This document shows positions 43,740 through 54,235 of a stretch of 64,000 nt of DNA, piece after piece. The DNA is from Symsagittifera roscoffensis. Lineage: Eukaryota > Xenacoelomorpha > Acoela > Convolutidae. Positions within the stretch are counted from its first letter, which is position 1; each line of letters begins with the position of its first letter. The notes beneath the pieces were generated by a model, which did not search any database, had not been told where the DNA came from, and was given only the letters and a program-made list of their open reading frames with translations. The DNA is taken from assembly GCF_963678635.1 (NCBI RefSeq), contig NC_087063.1, forward strand, positions 62,101,850 to 62,165,849. Direction: 5' to 3'. A program made the position numbers and the translations under genes.

Positions 43740-45239
43740 CCCATCCGGGTTTTACAGAGTTTTTTAGAATAGTTCTTTCTGCAATTCGAAGGATGGATGA
43801 TGGACGTTGGTGTTTGGCGAACATCTTATTTCTTCTGTTTCCTTTTTGTTAAAGAAGTTCCAGGAAGCTGGAGTTAGAGACATAAGACGTTGTGTCTTCT
43901 AGTGACAACGACTAAGTCTTTGCAACAAACTCAAGTCTGATTTCAGAATGGTTTGCTATGTCAGGTTTTTCTGTTCTGCGTGGAGGGGATGCCTGGTTAC
44001 TCGGATCTGTACGTATGCTTGAACGTCGAGGTGGTCATTGGTCTAGTTCAATGAAGTCCTTTTCTGCGAAGTCAAGTCGTACTCTAAATCCTTTGAGTTG
44101 TGATTGTGAGTGGCATATCGATTGTGGTTGGCCATTCTCTCTCGAGTGTAGTGGGGTCGTTTTGTCTTTAGATGTTCGTCCTTGGTGTTGTATTCTGATC
44201 TATGTATTGCATAATGTAATTTACATTTTATAAAACATTTATTAGTTTAATATTTTTTAATTATGATTTTAGTTAGTTGTTTTCACAAAAGCTTTTTGTT
44301 TTAGTTCGGTTATTTTGAAGAGTTACTCACACTTGAGTAGCTCTTATTAAAAATAGAGGTGTGGTCACAAAGCGTGGATGTAGCGCGGTGGGTTAGGCCG
44401 GCTATAGAGCATGCTCAGGACGTCCTTCCTGGTGACAACGTTTTATGTTGGGTTTGTTGTGGTTTTTCTTATGTCTTGTTGGTTATGTCCTTTTTCCAAA
44501 AATCAAATTGTTTGTGGTATGGGTTTGTCTTTCGACTTTTTTGTGTTTTATTATTTCTTTCTTAGACTTTATAATAGTCTTCAAAAGAATAAATTATCCA
44601 GTTTTAAACTGGGTTAATCCGGTTTGGGTACCGTTGGTTTCCTTTTCTTAGTCATGCTGTTATTCTATGATTTGTGGTATTTAGTAAGCTGCGTTGGTTA
44701 GTTTTGTTTAGTATATGATTCCTTTCCAACCGGGTTAAAGGAAAGTTTGAAACATGTTATTATATGTTAGAGTTGTTGAGTGTGAAAACTTGAAACTGAA
44801 ATTCATTATTTTAAACAATTCTTCGTGGGCGAGCTGTGCGAGTGTGGATAGAATTTCTGTGCGAATGAATAAAAATATCAAAAGGTTAGTACTGCATTTG
44901 CATTTTATTAATTTACTGCATAGAATTTGGAAATTTACTGCTAGTTATGGGGGAATTTTAAGTTACAAATTTTCATCATAATTAGATTTACTGCTTGTGG
45001 GGAAAATTTTAGAAATGAATTTACTACATTGGTATTAAATTTATAAATTTATAAGTGTAAGAGATTAATAGAATTGTTGAAATCTGTTTGATGAAATTTG
45101 CGATCTTTATTTGTTTTTTGTGGTTTTTGTAGGTGATCGTCGGATGAAGGCTAAAAATCTAAAGAAAACATGGATAAAGTATGGTGAGTTTTTTAATATT
45201 TAATTAGTTAGTAATATTCATTTAATTCATACTTACCTG
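43740..45239 (-). other. 3' non-coding part of the short element
   Basis: No minus-strand frame of note. The minus strand ends GGATGGG directly before the 3' LTR, a short polypurine tract. Plus-strand frames here (for example 43958-44233) are antisense to the element and look like chance. A tRNA-like box A (TAGCGCGGTGGGTTAGGCC) occurs at about 44380 without a box B. Confidence 0.6.
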
Positions 45240-47789
45240 TTAGTCGTCGGGGAAAAAACCGTGGGGGAAGATGTCGTGAATTAGTTCTGAAGTTGTTAGT
45301 AGTTTAGCTAAGATGCGGATGATATTTTTAGTCTGAAGCAGTGGCCAAAGCAATTGAAGTGCCTTAATAGTGGTTAGTTCTTCAGTGCCAACTGCAAACT
45401 CATAAGGTGTGTTTTGGATTAGATTATATAATTTGTGATTGAATTTAGTATTGTGGATGAATTCTAAAATTGGGATTTCTATGGGTTGTACAAACTCGTG
45501 CGGGATAAGGAAGGGTCGGGATTCTTCGGCGTTGAAGGTCTTGGTGATGGGACAGAAGATGTACATTTGGGTTATGGGATCATAATTGCGAAGAATACCA
45601 TGAAGGTTAGTATCTTTAATGCAATATGTGAAATTTAGGAAAAATGGTGAAGTGTATTTGGAATTAATGAATTGAAAACGATGGTGTGGTTGTCTAGAGG
45701 GTGTGTGTAGGTCAAAGTGATTTTGGATGAAGCGATAATAACTATATGTGTGGGTTTGTTTAGTGCGCAACATAATATCGTGTGAGCAGTGTAAATCTCT
45801 TTCGTGTGGTGCAAGGAAATGAAAGGTTAGTGAAAATATTTGGAAGCGTTCTTTAAAACTTTCGTATGCTTGTGTGTCTGTTAGTGCTTCTGAAATAATG
45901 TGATCAAACTTTCGGTCGAAGATGTTTAGTGTAAATATATATGGTGTCTTGATGAAAAATTTCTCGGTAATTTGTGGATTAGCGAAGCGATCGTCGTCTA
46001 AGAATTGATCTTGGTTAGCTCTGATGATGTTGTGATCATAGTATTCGAGTGTATATTCGTTAGCTCTAGGTGCAGTGTGTGTTTTTAGTGATTTTTTATA
46101 TCCAACGTAAGTAAATTGTCTAGCGGTTAGTGGTGTAGTGAGTCGATATAGCATGTCCGTATTTCGCTCTATATCGATGTGAGTGTTAGATAAAGGTAAG
46201 CAAAGAGGGTTAGTAAAATGATAATATGAGGTCCAAGAGAGAGTGGGCATTAAAACGTATTCATCTACAAAGTTGCTTGTTTCGTTAGTGTCGTGGGGGG
46301 TGTTTAAGGTGTATTGTGGGAATGAGGGTAAGGTGATGGCTAAAAATTCTTTTGTGTTAGTATGCTTGGGGTGGTGGATGTATTCACGGGCTGTTCCTGG
46401 TTTTGCTGGGAAAGGATGGTTGGGGAACTTTCTTTTAAAAGTGCGGTAAGCTCTATTAGTGTTGAGTGAAGATTCAGTTGATGTGGATGATGGTGCTAAT
46501 GATTCAGTATAATTTGAAGAGGGTGTAGGGGTAGGGGGGTTGGATGAATTTATTGTGGAGGAGATTTGGTTTATTGTTGGGGTATGGAGGTGGTAGGGTT
46601 GTTGTTGAAGGGTAATAAAATTATCTAGCTCTGGGGAGATTCGGGGGGTGTCTGGAGAATGAGATGATTGGTCAGAATGGTATGAGGAGTAGGTTGGGGT
46701 AACTTGGGAAGCATAAGAGGGTGTGGGAGTGATTGGGTCAGGGTTATTGGGTAATATGGGTTGAAAAGGGGGTTGAGAAAATTTAGAAGAGTTATGAAAA
46801 TTATTGGATGGGGATGGTTCTGAGTCGGCAAATTCATCGGGGGTTTCAATATTCGGGTTATTGAGTTGTGAGATGGAATATAAAACTGAGATGTGTGAAT
46901 TAGTGTCGGAATTCATGCCTGATGTTACATTACTAGATGGAAAATCGGGTGGCGGAAAAGCAAAAAGTGGTATTACTTTTACATAATCTCTTATGTAAGA
47001 TATCGTACTTATTGCTTGACTTGAGATTGATTGTGGGAAGCTTATAAATGCGGGATGAGACCATTCGGGGTCCCAAACATAATCTGATTGTTCTGTGATA
47101 GCGGTATCATCGTTCGAGTTTTGGGGTCTAAAATTTTTTCTTGCTTGTGCAATTAAATCAATATTGTGTGTGAAATAATCTATTATGAACCATGCCAAAA
47201 TTTTTTGTAGATCGTGTTTTGTATGTTGTGAAACGTCGTCTTTCGTGAAATTTTCTTTAATGATGTTTAAATAACTAGAGAGTAGTGTGATTTCATGTCG
47301 TACTTTCAAATGTTTAGATGTTTCTGTCGGTGAGACATTTGTTATTGGGATTTCGTTTTCTAATATCGAAATATAACTATATATTATTGCGAAAACTTCA
47401 TTGGTGAATATGGAGTTTGCTCTTTGTGAGTTATGATATTGGATGCTTTTTATATATTCTGAAAAAACTTTTGAAAATTCTAAATCAAGATCGTCTGTTT
47501 GAATTGTATATTTTCTATTATTATGGTTTGGTGAGGTGAATTCTATGGAGTAGATTCCATACTGTTGTGTTATGTTGCATATATCTTTTAAGTAGTGGTC
47601 TATGATTTGTCTTTTGATTTTTACATCTGGGAACTCTGTTTTACATGGACTGATTCCGGGTTCAAATAAATTTAATAGTAAATTTTTGCAAAATATATGC
47701 TGTCCTCTATCAGTGGTTGCATCTACTATAAAGGGAAAGATTTCATCATCATCTGGACTTTCTTCACCTGGGGTGTGCGTTGAGCTCAT
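45240..47789 (-). CDS. Unrecognised 849-aa protein of the short LTR element
   Basis: An intact frame covering half the element. Residues 1-290 match the first ORF of the long element closely (shared FEPGISPCK, IKSIQYHNSQRANSIF, HDLQKILAWFIIDYFTHN, ARKNFRPQN) and so are probably a Gag-type N-terminal module. Residues ~300-480 are Pro/Ser/Thr/Asn-rich. Residues ~480-849 form a globular-looking region with many aromatic and His residues (YRTFKRKFPNHPF, FTYVGYKKSLKTH, LHCSHDIMLRTKQTH, NLHGILRNYDPITQM) that has no counterpart I can see in the long element and no family I know. No zinc knuckle, protease or polymerase motif. The ATG is chosen as the conserved M-S of both copies. Confidence 0.85.
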   Translation of the reverse strand: MSSTHTPGEESPDDDEIFPFIVDATTDRGQHIFCKNLLLNLFEPGISPCKTEFPDVKIKRQIIDHYLKDICNITQQYGIYSIEFTSPNHNNRKYTIQTDDLDLEFSKVFSEYIKSIQYHNSQRANSIFTNEVFAIIYSYISILENEIPITNVSPTETSKHLKVRHEITLLSSYLNIIKENFTKDDVSQHTKHDLQKILAWFIIDYFTHNIDLIAQARKNFRPQNSNDDTAITEQSDYVWDPEWSHPAFISFPQSISSQAISTISYIRDYVKVIPLFAFPPPDFPSSNVTSGMNSDTNSHISVLYSISQLNNPNIETPDEFADSEPSPSNNFHNSSKFSQPPFQPILPNNPDPITPTPSYASQVTPTYSSYHSDQSSHSPDTPRISPELDNFITLQQQPYHLHTPTINQISSTINSSNPPTPTPSSNYTESLAPSSTSTESSLNTNRAYRTFKRKFPNHPFPAKPGTAREYIHHPKHTNTKEFLAITLPSFPQYTLNTPHDTNETSNFVDEYVLMPTLSWTSYYHFTNPLCLPLSNTHIDIERNTDMLYRLTTPLTARQFTYVGYKKSLKTHTAPRANEYTLEYYDHNIIRANQDQFLDDDRFANPQITEKFFIKTPYIFTLNIFDRKFDHIISEALTDTQAYESFKERFQIFSLTFHFLAPHERDLHCSHDIMLRTKQTHTYSYYRFIQNHFDLHTPSRQPHHRFQFINSKYTSPFFLNFTYCIKDTNLHGILRNYDPITQMYIFCPITKTFNAEESRPFLIPHEFVQPIEIPILEFIHNTKFNHKLYNLIQNTPYEFAVGTEELTTIKALQLLWPLLQTKNIIRILAKLLTTSELIHDIFPHGFFPDD

Positions 47790-48165
47790 TTTTTCGTTCG
47801 ATGACTGTTAATATATAATTATCAATGTGTCTAATTGGTTGATTCCAATTGTATAAATGTACTGGTTTGTGTTTATACTGCTTTTTTATTCTTCTTTTTC
47901 CTCTTTTTGATGAATTTGAAGTTGTTTCTGAGTTAGAAAAATATAATTGATCTTGAAGTGGGCAATTTTTATCTATTGATTCTTTTAGTTTGTAAAGTTC
48001 GTCTAAACTGTTGGTTTCTGATTCTGAAAATGCGTTTCGATTTTTTGAAAATCTTTTTCGTGTTATTTGTCTTTGTTTCGTTATTATTTTTCTTTTTAGT
48101 GTTTGTCGTTTTGTTCGAATGTATCCAACTGTTTGTGTATGAGGTGTGATTACAAGGTCGCACCA
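47764..48165 (-). CDS. ATG-less open frame between PBS and main ORF, basic protein segment
   Basis: About 133 codons are open from the PBS (WCDLVITPHTQTVGYIRTKR...) to a TGA that overlaps the start of the 849-codon ORF by about 25 nt in another frame. It is rich in Lys and Arg (KRGKRRIKKQYKHK). The equivalent in the long element has an ATG at 51481, 30 codons upstream, so this copy appears to have lost its start by a deletion. Conservation of the reading frame between the copies argues for past coding. Expression here would need another start or a frameshift. Confidence 0.5.
   Translation of the reverse strand, partial: WCDLVITPHTQTVGYIRTKRQTLKRKIITKQRQITRKRFSKNRNAFSESETNSLDELYKLKESIDKNCPLQDQLYFSNSETTSNSSKRGKRRIKKQYKHKPVHLYNWNQPIRHIDNYILTVIERKNELNAHPR
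48156..48165 (-). promoter_or_regulatory. Primer-binding site of the short element
   Basis: Two bases inside the 5' LTR, the minus strand reads TGGTGCGACC, beginning with TGG as needed to pair with the CCA end of a tRNA. The same ten bases follow the LTR of the long element. I could not name the tRNA. Confidence 0.75.
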
Positions 48166-48167
48166 GA

Positions 48168-48577
48168 TGAGTTAGAACCGAGTTGGTTAACTCATAGAGT
48201 AATTTCGGATAGGGTACACCGTCTGCTCGTCACGCTATCTTATTTTCGGCCGGATAGATTCGTGCAACTTCTTAGTCTAATACCGATCCTAATCTTACTC
48301 TTATACTATCTAGTCTCAGGTTGTTTAACTAGTCTCTGCTAGGCTCAATAGATCTAGGGTATACTGGTTTATTGCGGCTGCTGAAGTGCTCGGGAGAGTC
48401 CAACTAATTTCTAAGTTAAATTCAAATCTCTCTGGTGCTGAAATTACAAGTAACTTCAGCACTTACAAATAAGTGGGTTGTTAGTTAGATGGATCATGAT
48501 TGGTTAATATTAAATACTTTACATTGGTAAAATATCTAAATTATCCAATCATAAAATGTAGTCTAGATCAGGTTCCA
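48168..48577 (-). repeat. 5' LTR of the short element
   Basis: Same 410-bp sequence as 43330-43739. The promoter for the minus-strand transcript should lie here. Identity of the two LTRs indicates a recent insertion. Confidence 0.93.
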
Positions 48578-48581
48578 AAAA

Positions 48582-49309
48582 GCGGCGCCGCAGCTCGAAA
48601 GAACTGATCCAAAACAACCAGGGTAATGGCAGAATAAAATTCGAGTCAGAGCAGGGCGAACTGCAAGTATTTCGTATTCAGGTTCGAGTGGGAACAAGGG
48701 TCGGATAAGGGAGCAGAATTGCGTGGGCCGTGGTCCGAGTATAAGCGGAAGCGAAATCTCCTAACGCGGACCGAAAGTCCATTCGTAGGGAAACGAAAAA
48801 GATAAGCGTGAGACGAGAGCCCGACTAAGAAAAAGCTAGTAACCGTAGCGAAAACGAGGCACGAAGTGGAAAAGGAAGCAGGAGTAGAGACTAGAACAGT
48901 GAAGTGAGTGAGAAAAGAGCGTATCGTTTCTCTGGGCAGTCAAAATTCTGTGAGTCAAGACGAAGGTTGGTCGGATCCAGAGGGATGAGAAAGGGAACGA
49001 AACGGCGGAAGTTGTCTAGAAGCTCAGATCAGTCTCGATAGATGAAGACCGGTGGAGCAAAGGCGCCAGGTTCTGAGAGCCGCAAAGGAACAAGAGCCAC
49101 GCAAACGGAAAAAAGCCGATATTAATTAAACAGAAGAGCGGAAAAAACAGAGGAGTGCAACTTAAACTCGAACAGTTCTGTCCGCGAGTTCTGTGCAACT
49201 TAAACTCAAACAGTTCTGTACTATTTTGAGATATCAATTTTTGGTGACGGACCCTAAATTTTTTCTAAAGGCGCCTTGGGCGCCAATATATACTAACTTT
49301 GAAGGGGGA
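48582..49309. other. Spacer, purine-rich, no gene
   Basis: Unusually G/A-rich plus strand from about 48600 to 49200 without long frames. I see no RNA gene in it. Confidence 0.5.
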
Positions 49310-49530
49310 GTGCGCACCGAAAAAGCGCGATTTTTTGGTCAAAACTTTCCAAAAAGTGCCTAAAACTGCCCTTTTGGCCTGTTTTTTTAAATTTTGCGTG
49401 CGGCGCAGAAATTTGACCAAAACGATCTTTTTAATGCATTGGGAGAGCTCGGAAAATCAATTGGGTTGATCTAAAAAAAAAGGTCGACAAAATTTTTGAA
49501 GGTTTTTTGAAAATCCGCCCCCTCGGGAAA
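49310..49530 (-). repeat. Dispersed repeat, copy 2 (inverted relative to 19130)
   Basis: The minus strand gives TTTTGTCGACC, TTGATTTTCCGAGCTCTCC, AACAGGCCAAAA and TTTTAGGCACTTT in the order seen at 19130-19350. It is preceded by a GGCGCC-TTG-GGCGCC palindrome at about 49268. Confidence 0.7.
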
Positions 49531-49837
49531 ATTCTAGATTCGCCCCTGCAAGTGAACTGTTTCTGCTCTTAACTGATTTGGGGGAGGAGGGAGTGGGGGT
49601 TAGAGTATTGTTTGTTTGGTCCTTTTCACGAAACTTTTTACCTAAATCTGTTTTGCTCCAGCCCCTCTACTGAATTTGACTTTCAACATGAGTTCGATCT
49701 GACTTTGAAATGGAGCATGTCAAATATCAAAAATAGCTCTTTTCGCGTGACATATTTTGCAGCTGATTCAGAGCTGATCTCTAAGTCGATAAGATAAGTC
49801 TACAATATAATCAAATTTGCGCATTGATACAGCATAG

Positions 49838-50231
49838 TGGAACCTGATCTAAACTACATTTTATTATTGGATAAATTAGATATTTTACCACTGTAAAATA
49901 TTTAATATTAACCAATCATAACCCACTTATTTGTAAGTGCTGAAATTACATGTAATTTCAGCACCAGAGAGATTTGAATTTAACTTAGAAATTAGTTGCC
50001 TCTCCAAGAGAACTTCAGCAGTTGCAATAAGCCAGTATACTCTAGATCTATTGAGCCTAGCAGAGACTATTTAAACACCCTGAGACTAGTAGATATAAGA
50101 GTAAGATTAGGATCGGTATTAGACTAAGAAGTTGCACGAATCTATCCGGCCGAAAATAAGATAGCGTGACGAGCAGACGGTGTACCCTATCCGAAATTAC
50201 TCTATGAAATAACCACTTCGGTCCTAACTCA
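49838..50231 (+). repeat. 5' LTR of the long element
   Basis: 394 bp, reverse complement of the short element's LTR as seen on this strand, with many substitutions. Ends TGGAACCT...CTAACTCA. Contains a perfect 28-bp palindrome (49937-49964) and a TATA-like TATTTAAA (50068-50075). Confidence 0.9.
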
Positions 50232-50233
50232 TC

Positions 50234-50243
50234 TGGTGCGACC
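50234..50243 (+). promoter_or_regulatory. Primer-binding site of the long element
   Basis: TGGTGCGACC two bases after the LTR, identical to the PBS of the short element. Confidence 0.75.
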
Positions 50244-51480
50244 ATAAGTCTCTAATAAGACCTTACTAGCTTAGAATTAACCAAATATAGATTAGAAATT
50301 AGACAAAACATTTTCAAAATGTTACATGATAATAACTTAATTGAAATGTCTCTACGACTTAATAGATCAGAGCCGATATTCTAAACAATACTAGAACTAC
50401 CCGGTAATGGAAGAAGACCTCGGACAAGAGACGATATACGACTACGTAGAAACTTACCATTTAGTTTTATGGTTGTACGGCAAAAGCCAACACAAACTTT
50501 TATATTTAGAACCTTATTAGCAATGAATTTAGATTTTCATTTGCAAACATAAAATTTTGAAGTAAATCTTCATGATTATTAAAGGCGCTAAACAAAATTA
50601 TTAATGTACAATAACGATTGATAAAAAGATCTCAGATCGTTAACTTAAATTCTGCAGTATTATATAAAACATATTTGAAAAGTTATTTATTGAAAATAAA
50701 AATAAAAATTAGTAGCATGACAATAAATAGTTAGTAATAATAAACCATCTTGTTGTTCCAGCTTCATCACCTAAACATAACAGCAATCATAAGCTCACTA
50801 ACATCGTTAAAAAATTAAATCTTTTTATTAAATAAATTTAAATCATTTTAAATTTAAATTCACTTAATTTTAAAATTAGATCATCAAGGCTTATCCTTCG
50901 ATCTTTATAAATTTTCTATCTTATTAAATTTAAAACCTGATCATCAAGGCCTATCCTTGGATCAAAAAGAACAATTTTGTTCTCCCCCACCCACTTAGCA
51001 AGTGTCTTACGACCTCAAACGTCGATTCACTATCCAACCTTTCCAAAATACCCAAGACTATTAGAAATTTTTAACAAAAAACTAACCATTCAAATTAAGC
51101 TAAACAGTGAAGAACTTCGGTTATTCATCCTTCACTTGAACCCTCCTCTTACCAGACCCAGGATAGATCTTAGACTTAGTAAGTTTAAAATAGTATCTAA
51201 CGAACTACTTGCGTTCTAATTATACCTTAACCTCGTGGATCAATTTACTATTCTCCAACCCTTGAACACAATCACTACCCCTAAGAAAGATTAAGTAAGT
51301 TAACACCTTAACTTAGACTAGCCACGAGAAAGTAAAAAAGCATTCCTCGGAATCAATATACTTTTCTCTCCAACCCTGAATAAAAAGACCCAGGTTAAGC
51401 TAACCAAAAAATCGTAAGGACTAACAGTCTAGGAAAATAAAAATAACTAACAACTTCTTGCATCCCTCATCCTAAACCTT
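50244..51480 (+). other. Leader of the long element, no clear gene
   Basis: AT-rich. GATCATCAAGGC-TATCCTT-GATC occurs twice 59 bases apart (50880 and 50939). An 80-codon frame at 50977-51219 is unassigned. This whole stretch is missing from the short element. Confidence 0.55.
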
Positions 51481-51913
51481 ATGTCATTCAAAAATTTACG
51501 AAATAAACAAACAATCGTTTTACACAACTGTGAAACAGATAACCAAAAAAACAATCTTGTAATCAATACACATACACAAACAATTGGATACATTCGAACA
51601 AAACGACAAACAATAAAAAGAAAAATTATAAACAAACAAAGACAAATCACACGAAAAAGATTTTCAAAAAAAAAGAAACGCATTTTCTGAATCAGAAGCC
51701 AACAGTTTAGACGAACTATGCAAATTAAAAGAATCAATAGATGAAAATTGTCCCATTCATGATCAATTATATTTTTCCGACTCAGAAACAACTTCAAATT
51801 CATCAAAAAGAGGAAAAAGAAGAATAAAAAAGCAATATAAACACAAACCAGTACACCTGTATAATTGGAATCAACCAATTAGACACATTGATAGTTATAT
51901 ATTAACAGTCATA
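51481..51913 (+). pseudogene. Basic upstream ORF of the long element, frameshifted
   Basis: Starts MSFKNLRNKQ and reads to VINTHTQTIGYIRTKR and a Lys/Arg-rich stretch, then breaks in an A run at about 51666 where one base is extra compared with the short element. The continuation (NSLDEL to YNWNQPIRHIDSY) is readable in the next frame up to the start of the main ORF. Function unknown. Confidence 0.55.
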
Positions 51914-51923
51914 AAAGACAAAA

Positions 51924-53015
51924 ATGAGCCACACTCAAAGTGACGAAAGTCCAGATGAAGAAGCAGTTTTTCCCTTTCTTATAGATTCACTCGATGATAG
52001 AGGACAAATACGAATTTGCAAGAACTTACTCGTCAATTTGTTTGAACCAGGAATCAGTCCATGCAAAGCAGAATTCCCGAATGTAAAAATCAAAAGACAA
52101 ATTATTGAACATTATTTGAAAGTCATATGTAATCTAACACAACAATACGCAATCTACACCATAGAATTCAGCACACCAAACACAGCCCATCGTAAATATG
52201 TAATTCAAACAGACGATATTGAATTAGAATTTTCAAAAGTATTCATAGAATATATCAAAAGCATACAATATCATAATTCACAAAGAGCAAACTCCATATT
52301 CACTAACGAAGTTTTTGCAATAATATATAGTTATATATCTATATTAGAAAAAACAGAAGTTCAAAGTATATTACCAACCGAAACATCCAAGCATACAAAA
52401 GTACGAAATGAAATCACAGTATTTTCAACATTTCTACATATAATCCGTGAAAATTTTACTAAAGAAGATGTTTCACAAAGCACTAAACATGATTTACAAA
52501 AGATTTTAGCATGGTTTATAATAGATTATTTCACCCACAATTTAGATTTAATTTCACAAGCAAGAAAAAATTTCAGACCTCAAAATACCAATGACGACAC
52601 TGTCCTTTCAGAACAATCAGATTACGTTTGGGACCCTGACTGGTCTCATCCAGCATTTCTAGATATTCCACAAGCTATCTCGAGTCAAGCAATAAACACA
52701 ATATTTTTCCACAGAGATTATGTAAAAGTAGTACCATTAACCATTGATGCAACACCATTAAATTATAATACATTTTTACCTGATACACGAAATAACAGCT
52801 TAAAATCAACAGCCATACTTAATGAAAATCTCAATAGAACCAAAAATCTCACACAACAAGATATTCAAACACCATCACACTTCATAAATGAAGAAATCGT
52901 CCAAACAACAGCAGCAACTACACAACAAAGTATTTCACCAATACACCCCAATTTAACAACACCAAACAAAACAAACTCAACAATCCGCGACAATCTCAAC
53001 CATCTCAAAATATGA
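51924..53015 (+). CDS. First ORF of the long element (Gag-type N-terminal module), copy 1
   Basis: 363 codons. The N-terminal ~280 residues align with the short element's 849-aa protein (about 70% identity by eye), including FEPGISPCK, HNSQRANSIFTNEVF and WFIIDYFTH. The later part (RDYVKVVPL onward) is Asn/Thr/Gln-rich and stops at 53015 just inside a second sequence block (CAATCTCAACCATCTCAAAA) that recurs at 54700. An internal deletion has joined the two. It is not obviously capsid or nucleocapsid; the capsid lies downstream. Confidence 0.75.
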   Translation: MSHTQSDESPDEEAVFPFLIDSLDDRGQIRICKNLLVNLFEPGISPCKAEFPNVKIKRQIIEHYLKVICNLTQQYAIYTIEFSTPNTAHRKYVIQTDDIELEFSKVFIEYIKSIQYHNSQRANSIFTNEVFAIIYSYISILEKTEVQSILPTETSKHTKVRNEITVFSTFLHIIRENFTKEDVSQSTKHDLQKILAWFIIDYFTHNLDLISQARKNFRPQNTNDDTVLSEQSDYVWDPDWSHPAFLDIPQAISSQAINTIFFHRDYVKVVPLTIDATPLNYNTFLPDTRNNSLKSTAILNENLNRTKNLTQQDIQTPSHFINEEIVQTTAATTQQSISPIHPNLTTPNKTNSTIRDNLNHLKI

Positions 53016-53177
53016 AAATTTACCCACAAAATCCAACAGATATACAGAATCCAAAACAAATGCATATACAAAACCCATTTAACACACAATCTTTTCAACC
53101 AATACAGCCACAAAACCCAATGTTAATGCATTATTATCAACCAACCCAAATGCAAAATGAAGTACCGCTTCAATGAT

Positions 53178-54235
53178 ATGTTAACAGTCATCAAACAAAA
53201 AATTGAGCCACACTCAAAGTGAAGAAAGTCCAGATGAAGAAGCAGTTTTTCCCTTTCTTAAAGATTCACTCGATGATAAAGGACAAACACGATTTTGTAA
53301 GAACTTACTCGTAAATTTGTTTGAACCAGGAATCAGTCCATGAAAAGCAGAATTCTCGGATGTAAAAATTAAAAGACAAATTATTGAACAATATTTGAAA
53401 GACATATGTAATCTAACACAACAATACGGAATCTAACACCATAGAATTCAGCACACCAAACACAGCCCATCGTAAAAATGTAATTCAAACAGACGATATT
53501 GAATTAGAATTTTCAAAAGTATTCATAGAATATATCAAAAGCATACAATATCATAATTCGCAAAGAGCAAACTCCATATTCACTAACGAAGTTTTTGCAA
53601 TAATATATAGCTATATGTCTATAATAGAAAAAACAGAAGTTCAAAGTATATCACCAACCGAAACATCCAAACATACAAAAGTACGAAATGAAATCACAGT
53701 ATTTTCAATATTTCTACATATAATCAGTGAAAGTTTTACTAAAGAAGATGTTTCACAAAGCACCAAACATGATTTAAAAAAGATTTTAGCATGGTTTATA
53801 ATAGGTTATTTCACCCACAATTTAGATTTAATTTCACAAGCAAGAAAAAATTTCAGACCTCAAAATACCAATGACGACACTGTCCTTTCAGAACAATCAG
53901 ATTAGGTTTGGGACCCCGACTGGTCTCATCCAGCATTTCTAAATATTCCACAAGCTATCTCGAGTCAAGCAATAAGTACAATATCTTTCCACAGAGATTA
54001 TGTAAAAGTAGTACCATTAACCATTGATGCAACACCATTAAATTATAATACATTTTTACCTGATACACGAAATAACAGCTGAAAATCAACAGCCATACTT
54101 AATGAAAATCTCAATGGAACCAAAAATCTCACACAACAAAACATTCAAACACCATCACACTTCATAAATGAAGAAATCGTCCAAACAACAGCAACAACTA
54201 CACAACAAAGTTTTCACCAATACACCCCAATCTAA
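53178..54235 (+). pseudogene. First ORF, duplicated copy 2, broken
   Basis: Repeats 51900-52950 with stops: ATG replaced by TTG, TGA at 53342, a shift near 53433 and TAG at 53903. One piece stays open at 53615-53905. The duplication block (about 1.25 kb) lies head to tail within the element. Confidence 0.85.

Larger units (their letters stand above)
43330..48577 (-). mobile_element. Young pol-less LTR retrotransposon (non-autonomous), 5.25 kb
   Basis: Two 410-bp direct repeats (43330-43739 and 48168-48577) read identically throughout by eye and have TG...CA ends. AAAA lies on both sides as a possible 4-bp target duplication. Read on the minus strand the order is 5' LTR (48577-48168), PBS (48165-48156), an ATG-less frame, the 849-codon ORF (47789-45240), about 1.5 kb without a sense ORF, a short purine tract (43746-43740) and the 3' LTR. 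No protease, RT, RNase H or integrase is present. LTR family, PBS and ORF N terminus match the long element at 49838 onward, so mobilisation in trans by that family is likely. Confidence 0.9.

Noticed and set aside
43958-44233. 91-codon Cys/Trp-containing plus-strand ORF
   Set aside because: It lies antisense within the LTR element, with T/G-rich composition that opens chance frames.
44359-44440. tRNA gene candidate with box A TAGCGCGGTGGGTTAGGCC
   Set aside because: No box B and no acceptor or T-arm pairing; it lies antisense in the 3' part of the short LTR element.
45240-47789. Host gene interpretation of the 849-aa ORF
   Set aside because: It sits between identical LTRs with a PBS, and its N terminus is shared with the first ORF of a Ty3-type element.
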